Source of the DNA: Candidatus Portnoybacteria bacterium CG_4_10_14_0_2_um_filter_44_20 | GTDB taxonomy: Bacteria > Patescibacteriota > Minisyncoccia > Portnoybacterales > GCA-002795985 | Direction: 5' to 3' | Assembly (NCBI GenBank): GCA_002792395.1 | Contig: PFOG01000067.1 | Location: 4,920-11,447, forward strand | DNA length: 6,528 nucleotides | Shown here: piece by piece, positions 1 to 5,878 of the stretch | How positions within the stretch are numbered: the first letter of the stretch is position 1 | How the letters are laid out: every line of letters starts with the position of its first letter | Notes under the pieces: generated by a model | Told to the model about the DNA's origin: nothing | The model's input: only the letters and a program-made list of their open reading frames with translations | Database searches by the model: none | Translations under genes and position numbers: made by a program

Positions 1-83
1 TGGCTCATAAATAAATATATTTTTCGCCATTCAAGCCTTAAGTCATCTTAAGACAAGAAGTTGCAAAAAATATTCCGCAAAAG

Positions 84-335
84 TCAATCTAAATTTAATT
101 GCTTTTCTTCAATTTTATTATCTCGTGATTTGCAAGAAGGACACATTGGCGTCGATATTTTATCGGTCATTTTTCCTCCACACCTTTCACATGTTTTTTC
201 CTTAATTCCAACTTTAACGTATTCGCGATTATCACAATCAACACATCTAAGTTCCGCGGCATACATTAAGCCGCCAATTTGTGCATAAAATATATTTCCA
301 CATTTATTGCATTTAAAACTTCCTGTTATTGCCAT
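84..335 (-). CDS. Small protein with four CxxC zinc knuckles (hypothetical)
   Basis: 83-residue protein with four CxxC pairs: CNKC (residues 9-12), CVDC (32-35), CERC (50-53) and CPSC (66-69). Their spacing fits two zinc ribbons in tandem, each using two pairs. The remainder is short, polar and lysine-rich at the C-terminus; there is no signal peptide or membrane segment, so it is probably cytoplasmic. Proteins of this build usually bind nucleic acid or act as small adaptors, but I recognise no specific family and assign no function. The ATG at 335 is the only methionine ahead of the first knuckle. No good Shine-Dalgarno sequence precedes it; an AAGGA lies about 20 nt upstream, which is too far. 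The stop is TGA. It lies downstream of metG on the same strand, but 233 bp and a REP-like pair separate them, so it is probably transcribed separately. The regular cysteine pattern makes it very likely a real gene. Confidence 0.8.
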   Translation of the reverse strand: MAITGSFKCNKCGNIFYAQIGGLMYAAELRCVDCDNREYVKVGIKEKTCERCGGKMTDKISTPMCPSCKSRDNKIEEKQLNLD

Positions 336-568
336 TTTTCAAGAATTAATTTTTTTCCTTATTTTTTAAAGTTTTAACAATTCATCGGCCTTTTAGACGC
401 AATCTTCGGAAATCCCGATAGTCGTTAAAATTTACGTGAGCATGGGTATCAATTAGCATAGGCTCGTTGTCATTCCCGCGAAAGCGGGAATCTATAGTCG
501 TAAAAAACTAAATGCATCGGCTTTCTGGATCCCCGCTTCCGCGGGGATGACAGCCTGCTACCTATTTT
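336..568. other. Intergenic region between metG and the zinc-knuckle gene
   Basis: This stretch contains the inverted REP-like pair at 469-552, placed 16 bp downstream of the metG stop. The rest (336-468) is AT-rich near the zinc-knuckle gene and should hold its promoter, but I see no convincing -35/-10 pair. No further gene or RNA is visible. Confidence 0.6.
469..552. repeat. Pair of inverted REP-like hairpins (BIME/MITE-like)
   Basis: Two GC-rich hairpins of the same design face each other. The left has stem ATTCCCGC/GCGGGAAT (472-479 with 484-491) and loop GAAA. The right has stem ATCCCCGC/GCGGGGAT (529-536 with 541-548) and loop TTCC. The outer ends are also inverted copies: TGTCATTCCCGC on the left matches the reverse complement of GCGGGGATGACA on the right with one difference. 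The ~37-bp spacer is AT-rich. This is the architecture of a bacterial interspersed mosaic element or a very small MITE, and the core resembles the widespread GTCATTCCCGC...GCGGGAATC repeats. It sits 16 bp after the metG stop and could stabilise the mRNA 3' end, but it lacks a U-run, so it is not a classical intrinsic terminator. Confidence 0.85.
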
Positions 569-2017
569 TTAAATCCTCGGAAACAAAATCTCGCCTTTTT
601 TAATTTCTCCGGATTCCAAAATTTTGATAACCCTTTCGGCCGTTTCCGGCATAAATGGTTTTAGATTTTCCGCTATGTTGATCAGGCCCGCCAGCAACTC
701 CTCCAAGACTCTTTTTGCTTGTTTTTTGTTTGTCTTGACCAATTCCCAAAGCCTTGTTTCTTCGACATATTTATTAGCCCAATCAACCTCTTTCCAGATT
801 TCATCCAATGCCTCTTTCGGCTTAATTTCGTCAAGGAGTTTTCTCACCTTCTCGCTCTTTATCTTTAAACTCCCGTCTCGAACCGCTATTTCAAATCCTT
901 TTGCCAAATTCATCACCCGGCTGACCAAATTACCCAACCCGTTTGCCAAATCCGTATTGTATTTCGCTGTCAATTTCTCCCAAGAAATATCGCCGTCGTG
1001 GCCATCTGCCAAAGACGACATCAAAAGGTACCTCGTTCCGTCAGCGCCAAATTTTTCAGTTAATTGTTTCGGCCAGATAACATTGCCCAGCGACTTGCTC
1101 ATTTTTTGGCCATTAATAGTAAAAAATCCATGAATGTATAATTTCTTCGGTAAAGGAATTTTCAAAGCCAGCAACAAAGCTGGCCAGATTGTCGCGTGAA
1201 CCCTCAAAATATCTTTGCTCATTAGTTGAACATCGGGAGGCCAAAATTTTAAACCCCTTCTTTCTCCCCCCTTTTTCAAAGGGGGGCGGGGGGAGATTTT
1301 TCCATCCCACCCCAATCCGGTCAGGTAATTTAAGAATGCATCAACCCAAACATACGTCGTGAATTTTTTATCGAAAGGCAGGGGCACTCCCCACTTAATT
1401 TTTTTGCGCGAGATAGAAATATCCTGCAAACCATTTCTAATGAAGCTCAAAACTTCGTTTTTTCTTTCTGCTGGCTCGATTTTAAGTTTGCCGCCAGAAA
1501 TACTCCTCTCTAACTCTCCCCCGAATTGCGAAAGCCGGAAAAAATAGCTTTCCTCTTCCATTACCTCCGGCTCTGTCTGATGATCGGGACATTTGCCATC
1601 AACTAAATCATCATCCGTCTTATACTGCTCGCATCCGCGGCAATAAAGTCCTTTATAAACCCCTTTGTAGATAAAATCTTTTTTGTATAAATACTCCAGC
1701 GCGTTCGAGACGGCTTTTTCGTGGCTCGAGTCAGTAGTCCTAATAAAATTGCTGTAGGAAATATCCAGGCTTTTCCAGGCTTCCCTAAAAGCCTCAACGT
1801 TTTCGTCGCAAAACTCCCGCGGGCTTTTGCCAGCCTGCTCCGCTGCCGCTTCGATCTTCGCCCCATGCTCATCCGTTCCAACCAGGAAAAAAACCTCTTC
1901 GCCCATCAAGCGATGATAACGCGCCAAAACATCAGCCAAAACGGTCGTATAGGCGTGCCCGATATGCGGCTTGTCGTTGACGTAATAGATCGGGGTGGTT
2001 ATATAGAATTTACTCAT
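569..2017 (-). CDS. metG: Methionyl-tRNA synthetase, short form, with a repeat-derived insert
   Basis: Class I aminoacyl-tRNA synthetase that charges tRNA-Met with methionine using ATP; cytoplasmic and essential. The 482 residues carry the HIGH signature (18-21, in PHIGHAYT), one zinc knuckle with C126, C129, C143 and H146, the YVWVDAF segment (222-228) and the KMSKS loop (305-309). An anticodon-binding helical domain follows (about 345-470). The protein ends soon after it, without the C-terminal tRNA-binding domain of longer MetG forms. Residues 241-256 (start ISPRPPL, end GERRGL) lie between the conserved LNYLTGLGW and KFWPPDVQLMSKDI segments. They are encoded by a GC-rich palindromic repeat and look like an in-frame insert. 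The ATG at 2017 gives the normal N-terminus for the family. It overlaps the end of rsmI by 8 nt, suggesting translational coupling; no clear Shine-Dalgarno sequence is seen. Stop TAA. Confidence 0.97.
   Translation of the reverse strand: MSKFYITTPIYYVNDKPHIGHAYTTVLADVLARYHRLMGEEVFFLVGTDEHGAKIEAAAEQAGKSPREFCDENVEAFREAWKSLDISYSNFIRTTDSSHEKAVSNALEYLYKKDFIYKGVYKGLYCRGCEQYKTDDDLVDGKCPDHQTEPEVMEEESYFFRLSQFGGELERSISGGKLKIEPAERKNEVLSFIRNGLQDISISRKKIKWGVPLPFDKKFTTYVWVDAFLNYLTGLGWDGKISPRPPLKKGGERRGLKFWPPDVQLMSKDILRVHATIWPALLLALKIPLPKKLYIHGFFTINGQKMSKSLGNVIWPKQLTEKFGADGTRYLLMSSLADGHDGDISWEKLTAKYNTDLANGLGNLVSRVMNLAKGFEIAVRDGSLKIKSEKVRKLLDEIKPKEALDEIWKEVDWANKYVEETRLWELVKTNKKQAKRVLEELLAGLINIAENLKPFMPETAERVIKILESGEIKKGEILFPRI
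1250..1297. repeat. Palindromic repeat inserted in frame within metG
   Basis: The core is a perfect hairpin: CCCCCCTTT (1266-1274), loop TTC, AAAGGGGGG (1278-1286). A C/G-rich flank (CGGGGGG, 1287-1293) lies on one side and an ACCCCTTCTTTCT flank on the other. Base composition contrasts sharply with the surrounding gene. The outer limits are inferred from where MetRS similarity resumes and may be off by a few bases. About 48 bp encode 16 residues of MetRS in frame, with no stop. The sequence resembles widespread repeats of the CCCCCTTTTTCAAAGGGGG type that translate as PP(F/L)xKGG-like peptides. Confidence 0.75.
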
Positions 2018-2696
2018 GATTGATTATGACGACAAATTCTCCTTTTATTTTATCATTTTTAACCGCTTCCAGCACCTCGCTGGCCGCGCCGCGATAAATT
2101 GTTTCAAACTGCTTGGTTAATTCGCGACAAACGACAATTTTTCTGTCAGCCGACAGAACTTCTTTTAGCTGTTCCAGGGCTTTAATAATCCGATGCACCG
2201 ACTCATAAAAAACCGCTGTATGTTTCGCCCCTGCTATTTCTTTGAAAAATTTCTCCCGGCCCTTTTTCTGCGGCGGAAAACCCAGAAAAATAAATTTGTC
2301 GGTCGGAAAGCCGGAGATGCTTAAAGCTATTGTCGCTGCGCTTGCTCCAGGAATCGGCACTATTTTTATTTCGCCCCCACCATGTTTCATGTTACATGTT
2401 ACATGTTTTATGAGTAGATTTCCCGGATCAGAAATCCCGGGCGTACCCGCGTCCGTGACCAAAGCGATTTTCTTACTCTCTCGCAATTGGTCAACAATAT
2501 ATTCGAGTTTAGAAAATTTACTGTGCTGAAAATAACTGACTAACGGCTTGGAAATTCCGTAATGATTCAATAATTTCGAGGTTACCCTTGTGTCTTCACA
2601 AACAATCAAATCAGCCTCTCGCAAAACTTCGAGCGCCCGTAGCGTAATATCTTTGAGATTGCCAATTGGTGTCGCGACAATGTATAATATTCCCAT
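2010..2696 (-). CDS. rsmI: 16S rRNA (cytidine(1402)-2'-O)-methyltransferase RsmI
   Basis: SAM-dependent tetrapyrrole-methylase-fold enzyme that 2'-O-methylates C1402 in the ribosomal decoding centre. Family motifs in order (228-residue form): ATPIGN (8-13), EDTR (34-37), DAGTPGISDPG (82-92), IPGAS (115-119), GFPPQKKGR (139-147), ESVHR (165-169), RELTKQFE (191-198) and KGEF (218-221). The length is near the family norm but lacks the longer C-terminal tail of some RsmI proteins. Residues about 98-107 (HVTCNMKHGG), between SDPGNLLIK and IKIVPIPG, come from a heptanucleotide tandem repeat and appear to enlarge that loop by several residues. I chose the ATG at 2696 because the family begins MG.LYIVATPIGN; an in-frame TTG at 2711 would add only MYNGF. 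The 3' end overlaps metG by 8 nt, so the two probably form an operon. Confidence 0.95.
   Translation of the reverse strand: MGILYIVATPIGNLKDITLRALEVLREADLIVCEDTRVTSKLLNHYGISKPLVSYFQHSKFSKLEYIVDQLRESKKIALVTDAGTPGISDPGNLLIKHVTCNMKHGGGEIKIVPIPGASAATIALSISGFPTDKFIFLGFPPQKKGREKFFKEIAGAKHTAVFYESVHRIIKALEQLKEVLSADRKIVVCRELTKQFETIYRGAASEVLEAVKNDKIKGEFVVIINHE
2381..2408. repeat. Four-copy CATGTTN heptamer tandem repeat inside rsmI
   Basis: Four head-to-tail 7-bp units run CATGTTT, CATGTTA, CATGTTA, CATGTTT (plus strand). Each CATG is itself palindromic. On the coding strand this reads as the HVTCNMKH segment of RsmI. The unit length is not a multiple of three, so gain or loss of one copy would shift the rsmI frame. 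The repeat resembles CATGTTACATG-type elements whose translations look like MLHVTCYML. Confidence 0.85.
2659..2688 (+). promoter_or_regulatory. Candidate sigma70-type promoter for the plus-strand membrane gene
   Basis: TTGCCA (2659-2664, five of six to the -35 consensus) and TATAAT (2683-2688, perfect -10) are separated by 18 bp. The predicted start is near 2695, about 40 nt ahead of the plus-strand ATG at 2735. It lies inside the 5' end of rsmI, as expected when only 38 bp separate two divergent genes. Found by eye only. Confidence 0.45.
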
Positions 2697-2702
2697 AAAC
2701 CC

Positions 2703-2708
2703 ATTATA
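2703..2708 (-). promoter_or_regulatory. Candidate -10 box for rsmI-metG
   Basis: A perfect TATAAT on the minus strand lies 6 bp upstream of the rsmI ATG at 2696, with no recognisable -35 at 16-18 bp spacing. If used, transcription would start at or next to the ATG, giving a leaderless mRNA, which would agree with the absence of a Shine-Dalgarno sequence. A chance match in AT-rich DNA is quite possible. Confidence 0.25.
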
Positions 2709-2734
2709 CAACTTTATTTTAAATTTGGTATCGT

Positions 2735-3232
2735 ATGATTCTCATTCCCCATATTTTGCTCGGCGCCCTGATCGGGCTAATCGCTCCCCATCAATATTGG
2801 ATAGTTTTTATTTTTGCCTTCGCCTCGCATTTTCTATTAGACGCCATTCCGCATTATGAATACAAAATTCAACTCCTTAAAGAGCGCTCGGAAGAAAGGA
2901 TGGGCGTCTTGAATATATTCAGAGATAAACAAGCATTTTTTGTCCTCGGTAAAATAGCTACCGATTTTTTGCTCGGGATGCTGATCGCTATCGCGCTGGT
3001 CTGGTTCTCGCCTGCCAGGCAATACGTCTTAGTCGTGGCATTGTCGGCCGTCCTGCCAGACGGACTGCTAGCTCTTTACTGGATGACCAAAACGCCGCTT
3101 TTAGAGAAGCTGGCGCGCTTCCATCACTTCGTCCATCCGAAAAATAACAAAAATACCCCGCTTCTTTGGGGTATAACCACCCAGCTTATCGTCAGCCTAA
3201 TCGTGATTTTATTAATCCTCTGCTATCGCTAG
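2735..3232 (+). CDS. Hypothetical integral membrane protein with conserved-looking His/Asp residues
   Basis: 165-residue protein, the only convincing plus-strand gene here. Hydrophobic segments lie at about 3-20, 22-36, 72-91, 96-117 and 145-163, giving four or five membrane passes. Polar residues sit in or beside them: H6, H19, SHFLLDAIPHYE with H32, D36 and H40, D77, VLPDG with D109, and a FHHFVHP motif with H130, H131 and H134. Such His/Asp placement recalls membrane-bound metal-dependent hydrolases of the YdjM/DUF457 sort, but this is only a resemblance and I do not assign the family. The start at 2735 opens directly into the first hydrophobic segment and lies about 40 nt downstream of a candidate promoter. 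It is divergent from rsmI and ends 12 bp before the convergent AI-2E gene. That it is a real gene is likely; its function is unknown. Confidence 0.8.
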   Translation: MILIPHILLGALIGLIAPHQYWIVFIFAFASHFLLDAIPHYEYKIQLLKERSEERMGVLNIFRDKQAFFVLGKIATDFLLGMLIAIALVWFSPARQYVLVVALSAVLPDGLLALYWMTKTPLLEKLARFHHFVHPKNNKNTPLLWGITTQLIVSLIVILLILCYR

Positions 3233-3244
3233 CCTAAAAATCAA

Positions 3245-4270
3245 TCAATCAATGTCAGCTCCGCTCAACTTCGTCTTTCGCTGAATATAATCTTCGATTA
3301 AAACTGCCGCAATAGCGGCCACTGGGATAGCCAGAATAACCCCTAAAATTCCCGCTAGCTTCCCGCCGACCAAAACCACCAAAAGAATCAAGGCCGGATT
3401 CAAATCTACGGCCTTTTTCATAAAAAGAGGAACTAAAAAGAATTGCTCCAAAAAACCATTGATAAACACGAAGAGAAAAACAACCAACAAGGCCAGGGTT
3501 GAAGATTGATTTAGGGCCAGCAAGACAGCGGGAACGGCAGCGACAATCGCCCCGATAAGAGGAATAAAATTTAAAATCATGGTCAAAAAACCCAAAAGCA
3601 AAGCGTATTTTATTCCCAAAAGATAAAGCCCCAAAGAAGTTAGGATACCGACACTAACCGCCGCGCCCAATTTCCCCCAAAGCCAGTTTCCCACTTTCCG
3701 CTGAATTTTGTCAAAAATGTTCAGAACGTAGGGTTGATGTTCAATCGGTGTCAGGTAAAAAATAAATTTTTTCACGCCGTTTTCCTGAATGTTGAAAAAA
3801 ATTGACGCCGCGATAATGGTGAAAAATGAAACGAGGCCGCCGAAGAAGGTGATAAGGGTCCCCACAATAGCGCCAGCGCTTTCGGTCAGACTATTCGACA
3901 ACTGATCAAAAATACTCTTAAAGTCTATCAGGTCGGCGCCGAATTTCAGCCGACCGATACTTTCAAGATAAAAAGAGTAGTTGGTCACGATGTTTTTTAT
4001 CTGTTCGGCCAAGATGGGGAAAACCAAATAAAACAATATCCCGATGACGGAGAATAAAAGAAGGTAGATAAATGTTGTTGCCAGAAAACGCGGTACTTTT
4101 CGCTCGCAGAAGGCGTCAATGGGTCTGTCCAGGGCAATGGCTAAAATTAGCGCCACCAAAACCATCAGAATTATATCGCGGAGGAGATACAATAAAACCA
4201 ACGCCAAAATGGCGAGAATCAATTTAATGACAGCATTTATTGAAATATCGATTACCATCCGCTGATCCAT
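3245..4270 (-). CDS. AI-2E family transporter (PerM/TqsA-like membrane protein)
   Basis: 341-residue polytopic inner-membrane protein. Hydrophobic segments lie at about 12-30, 32-47, 63-86, 133-160, 203-219, 221-250, 257-280 and 293-325, matching the roughly eight passes of this family. Family motifs include NFIPLIG (234-240), the PLFMKKAVDLNP loop (281-292) and GGKLAGILGVILAIP (302-316). Members include autoinducer-2 exporters and Na+/H+ antiporters. The substrate cannot be predicted, and a quorum-sensing role should not be assumed. The start at 4270 gives MDQRMVIDIS; the methionine at 4258 is an alternative, and neither has a strong Shine-Dalgarno sequence. It lies downstream of the M16 peptidase on the same strand, separated by a 114-bp inverted-repeat element that may affect read-through. 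Stop TGA, 12 bp from the convergent membrane gene. Confidence 0.93.
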   Translation of the reverse strand: MDQRMVIDISINAVIKLILAILALVLLYLLRDIILMVLVALILAIALDRPIDAFCERKVPRFLATTFIYLLLFSVIGILFYLVFPILAEQIKNIVTNYSFYLESIGRLKFGADLIDFKSIFDQLSNSLTESAGAIVGTLITFFGGLVSFFTIIAASIFFNIQENGVKKFIFYLTPIEHQPYVLNIFDKIQRKVGNWLWGKLGAAVSVGILTSLGLYLLGIKYALLLGFLTMILNFIPLIGAIVAAVPAVLLALNQSSTLALLVVFLFVFINGFLEQFFLVPLFMKKAVDLNPALILLVVLVGGKLAGILGVILAIPVAAIAAVLIEDYIQRKTKLSGADID

Positions 4271-4275
4271 AATTG

Positions 4276-4389
4276 GCTACGAATTACGAAAACGTACGAA
4301 TATACGAATGCGAATAATTTGTACTTTCGTATATTCATAAAAATCAACGCTTCGCGGAGTTCCGCAAACGAAACAGCGTATTTCGTAGC
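4276..4389. repeat. 114-bp element with 13-bp terminal inverted repeats
   Basis: The left end GCTACGAATTACG (4276-4288) matches the reverse complement of the right end CGTATTTCGTAGC (4377-4389) at 12 of 13 positions. Inside is a second inverted repeat, GAATATACGAA (4298-4308) against TTCGTATATTC (4326-4336), an 11-bp perfect stem with a 17-nt loop. Several ACGAA/TTCGT units recur. The element fills nearly the whole 118-bp gap between the peptidase and AI-2E genes, and its right end overlaps the first base of the peptidase stop triplet (4389-4391). No coding capacity. It looks MITE-like; it may also fold in the transcript, but there is no U-tract directly after a strong stem. Confidence 0.75.
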
Positions 4390-5654
4390 TATATCCGCAA
4401 TAATTCCTCAAACTTCTTTTTGTTTTTAAACGGCCCGATCAAGGCCAGATTCAACTTCTCCGGCCTGAAGATATCATCGGCCACTCTCCGGATGTCATTA
4501 GCGCTCACCATATCTATTTTCGCAAAAACTTGCTCCGGTGTCAAAATTTCTTTCCTCAAAATCTCCTGAATAGAGAAAAAAGAGGCCTGCTCATCGGATG
4601 TTTCCAGATTTAGAAGCATACTCCCTTTAATATGGTCCTTCGCTCTCAATAGCTCCTTTTCACTGACACCCTTCTCTCTGATAAGACGATATTCGGCCAG
4701 AATTGTCGCAATTGCTTCTTCGATTTTAGAATTAGCCACCCCGGCCTGAGTTACCAAATAACCAACATCGGTGCTGGCTTCGGTTGAGGTCTTAATATAG
4801 TAAGCCAACCCCCTCTTTTCTCTCACCTCCTGAAATAGCCGCGAGCTCATGAATCCGCCCAAAATTATTCCCAAAATGCTAAAAACATACCGATCGGGAT
4901 GGAAAGCGCCATACCCCCTGACTCCGAGACAAAAATGTGTCTGATCCGTTTTTTTAAAATGCGGCAGGGCCTCGGGCCGACTCTGGTTTTCAGACACCCC
5001 GGCGCTGGGCCGGGGATTCCCGCCCCTCAACGTACCGAAATGTTTTTTAATTTTTTCCAGCGCCTCGTTTTCATTAAAATTACCAGCGACGCAAATAAGG
5101 CTATTGCTTCCGGCGTATTGGGATTTCAGATAGTTCGCTATCTGTTCGCGCCCGATATTCAGAATATTTTCTTTACTGCCCAGAACTGGCCAACCGGCCG
5201 GATGATCGCCATAAAGCAAGCTCTCCCAAAGATGGCCGATATAATAAATCGGGGTGTCCAGATACATATTTATTTCTTCCAAGATAACTCCTTTTTCTTT
5301 CTCTATCTCTTTTTCCTCCAGCCGAGAATTCAAAAAAATATCCGATATCCAGTCGAGAGCCAGATCAAATTGCTTGTAATTAACCTTGGCGAAATAACCA
5401 GTATATTCCTTGGAAGTAAAAGCGTTGTATTCTCCGCCGACGCCATCCAGTTCCTCCGTAATGTCGGCAGGCGTGGGTCTTTTTTTAGTCCCCTTAAAAA
5501 ACATGTGCTCCAGAAAATGCGAAATCCCATTGATGTCTTTCGTCTCGCATCGAGAGCCAGTGCCAACCAAAACCAAAACTGTCACGGTCTTGGTGCCGGC
5601 CACCGGAACAGTAATAACTCTTAAACCGTTGTCTAAAGTTGTTTTTTTAAACAT
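4389..5654 (-). CDS. M16 family zinc metallopeptidase (processing-peptidase-like)
   Basis: 421 residues, the usual size of single-unit M16B peptidases, which work as dimers enclosing peptide substrates. The N-terminal half has the inverted zinc motif HFLEH (46-50), with H46 and H50 as ligands and E49 as catalytic base. The third ligand is E127 in ILEEINMY, exactly 76 residues after H50, as in HxxEHx76E. The C-terminal half keeps the substrate-contact motif KRGLAYY (280-286). The catalytic set is complete, so the enzyme should be active. There is no signal peptide, so it is probably cytoplasmic. Residues 211-228 in the linker between the halves are encoded by unusually GC-rich DNA with a strong hairpin. 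The ATG at 5654 comes 4 nt after the dodecin stop; a GGAAGAAG purine tract overlaps the dodecin 3' end somewhat far upstream. The tight spacing indicates one transcript with dodecin. Stop TAG. Confidence 0.95.
   Translation of the reverse strand: MFKKTTLDNGLRVITVPVAGTKTVTVLVLVGTGSRCETKDINGISHFLEHMFFKGTKKRPTPADITEELDGVGGEYNAFTSKEYTGYFAKVNYKQFDLALDWISDIFLNSRLEEKEIEKEKGVILEEINMYLDTPIYYIGHLWESLLYGDHPAGWPVLGSKENILNIGREQIANYLKSQYAGSNSLICVAGNFNENEALEKIKKHFGTLRGGNPRPSAGVSENQSRPEALPHFKKTDQTHFCLGVRGYGAFHPDRYVFSILGIILGGFMSSRLFQEVREKRGLAYYIKTSTEASTDVGYLVTQAGVANSKIEEAIATILAEYRLIREKGVSEKELLRAKDHIKGSMLLNLETSDEQASFFSIQEILRKEILTPEQVFAKIDMVSANDIRRVADDIFRPEKLNLALIGPFKNKKKFEELLRI
4997..5015. repeat. GC-rich REP-like hairpin inside the M16 peptidase gene
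   Basis: Perfect 7-bp stem CCCCGGC/GCCGGGG with a 5-nt loop GCTGG, in a GC-rich patch reaching to about 5030. On the plus strand the patch reads RHPGAGPGIP, very like the translations of common REP repeats (RHPGAGRDP). It encodes part of the linker of the peptidase (around NPRPSAGVSE). Whether it was inserted or is ordinary coding sequence is not settled. Confidence 0.5.
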
Positions 5655-5658
5655 TTGT

Positions 5659-5868
5659 CTATTTATCTTCTTCCCACCTATAGGCCACGTTCACGTTGAC
5701 CTTATATTCTTTGATTTTTCCATCTTCCACCGACACGCTTTGGGCGATAATTTTCGCCCCAGTGATATTTTTTCCTTTTTTGACTTCGTGCTCAACGATA
5801 TTTTTCAAGGCATCCTCAAAACTCTTTTCTGAAGAACCGATGAGCTCTCTTATTTTTATAATGGCCAT
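5659..5868 (-). CDS. Dodecin family protein lacking the flavin-stacking tryptophan
   Basis: 69-residue protein with the dodecin pattern: opening strand AIIKIRELIGSS, a helix with SEKSFEDALKNIVEH (13-27), and closing strands VEDGKIKEYKVNVNVAYRW (48-66). Dodecins form 12-subunit hollow shells in the cytoplasm that bind flavins or related ligands. In the classical flavin-binding form a Trp follows the NI(R/K) turn; here that position reads NITGAK, with glycine. This protein may belong to the dodecin subgroup that does not stack flavin between tryptophans, so its ligand is uncertain. I start at the ATG at 5868, where family similarity begins. An in-frame ATG at 5931 would prefix 21 residues encoded by the repeat at 5879-5978. 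It is followed after 4 nt by the M16 gene. No clear Shine-Dalgarno sequence. Stop TAG. Confidence 0.9.
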   Translation of the reverse strand: MAIIKIRELIGSSEKSFEDALKNIVEHEVKKGKNITGAKIIAQSVSVEDGKIKEYKVNVNVAYRWEEDK

Positions 5869-5878
5869 AGTCTTTTGC

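Noticed and set aside
37..52. CTTAAG-TCAT-CTTAAG as a terminator for the zinc-knuckle gene
   Set aside because: Only a 6-bp AT-rich stem about 30 bp after the stop, with no clean U-run; too weak to call.
84..86. TGA recoded as glycine (as in some Patescibacteria)
   Set aside because: TGA ends the zinc-knuckle and AI-2E genes at sensible protein ends, and glycine uses normal codons in all genes.
1113..1310. Minus-strand 65-codon frame across the metG repeat
   Set aside because: Out-of-frame reading of metG; its PPPPFEKGG stretch is simply another frame of the repeat.
2697..2711. TTG start at 2711 for rsmI
   Set aside because: Adds only MYNGF before the conserved start; the TAT AAT codons double as the candidate -10 box, and ATG at 2696 fits the family.
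3153..3174. Hairpin ATACCCC/GGGGTAT near the end of the plus-strand membrane gene
   Set aside because: 7-bp stem with an 8-nt loop inside coding sequence and no U-tract; may be chance, and there is no evidence of a repeat family.
3241..3253. TCAA tandem repeat at the end of the AI-2E gene
   Set aside because: Only three copies of a 4-bp unit; short enough to be chance.
4899..5624. Long plus-strand open frame (241 codons) across the M16 gene
   Set aside because: Lies antisense to a peptidase with complete catalytic motifs; its translation has no recognisable domain and includes REP-like peptide from the hairpin.
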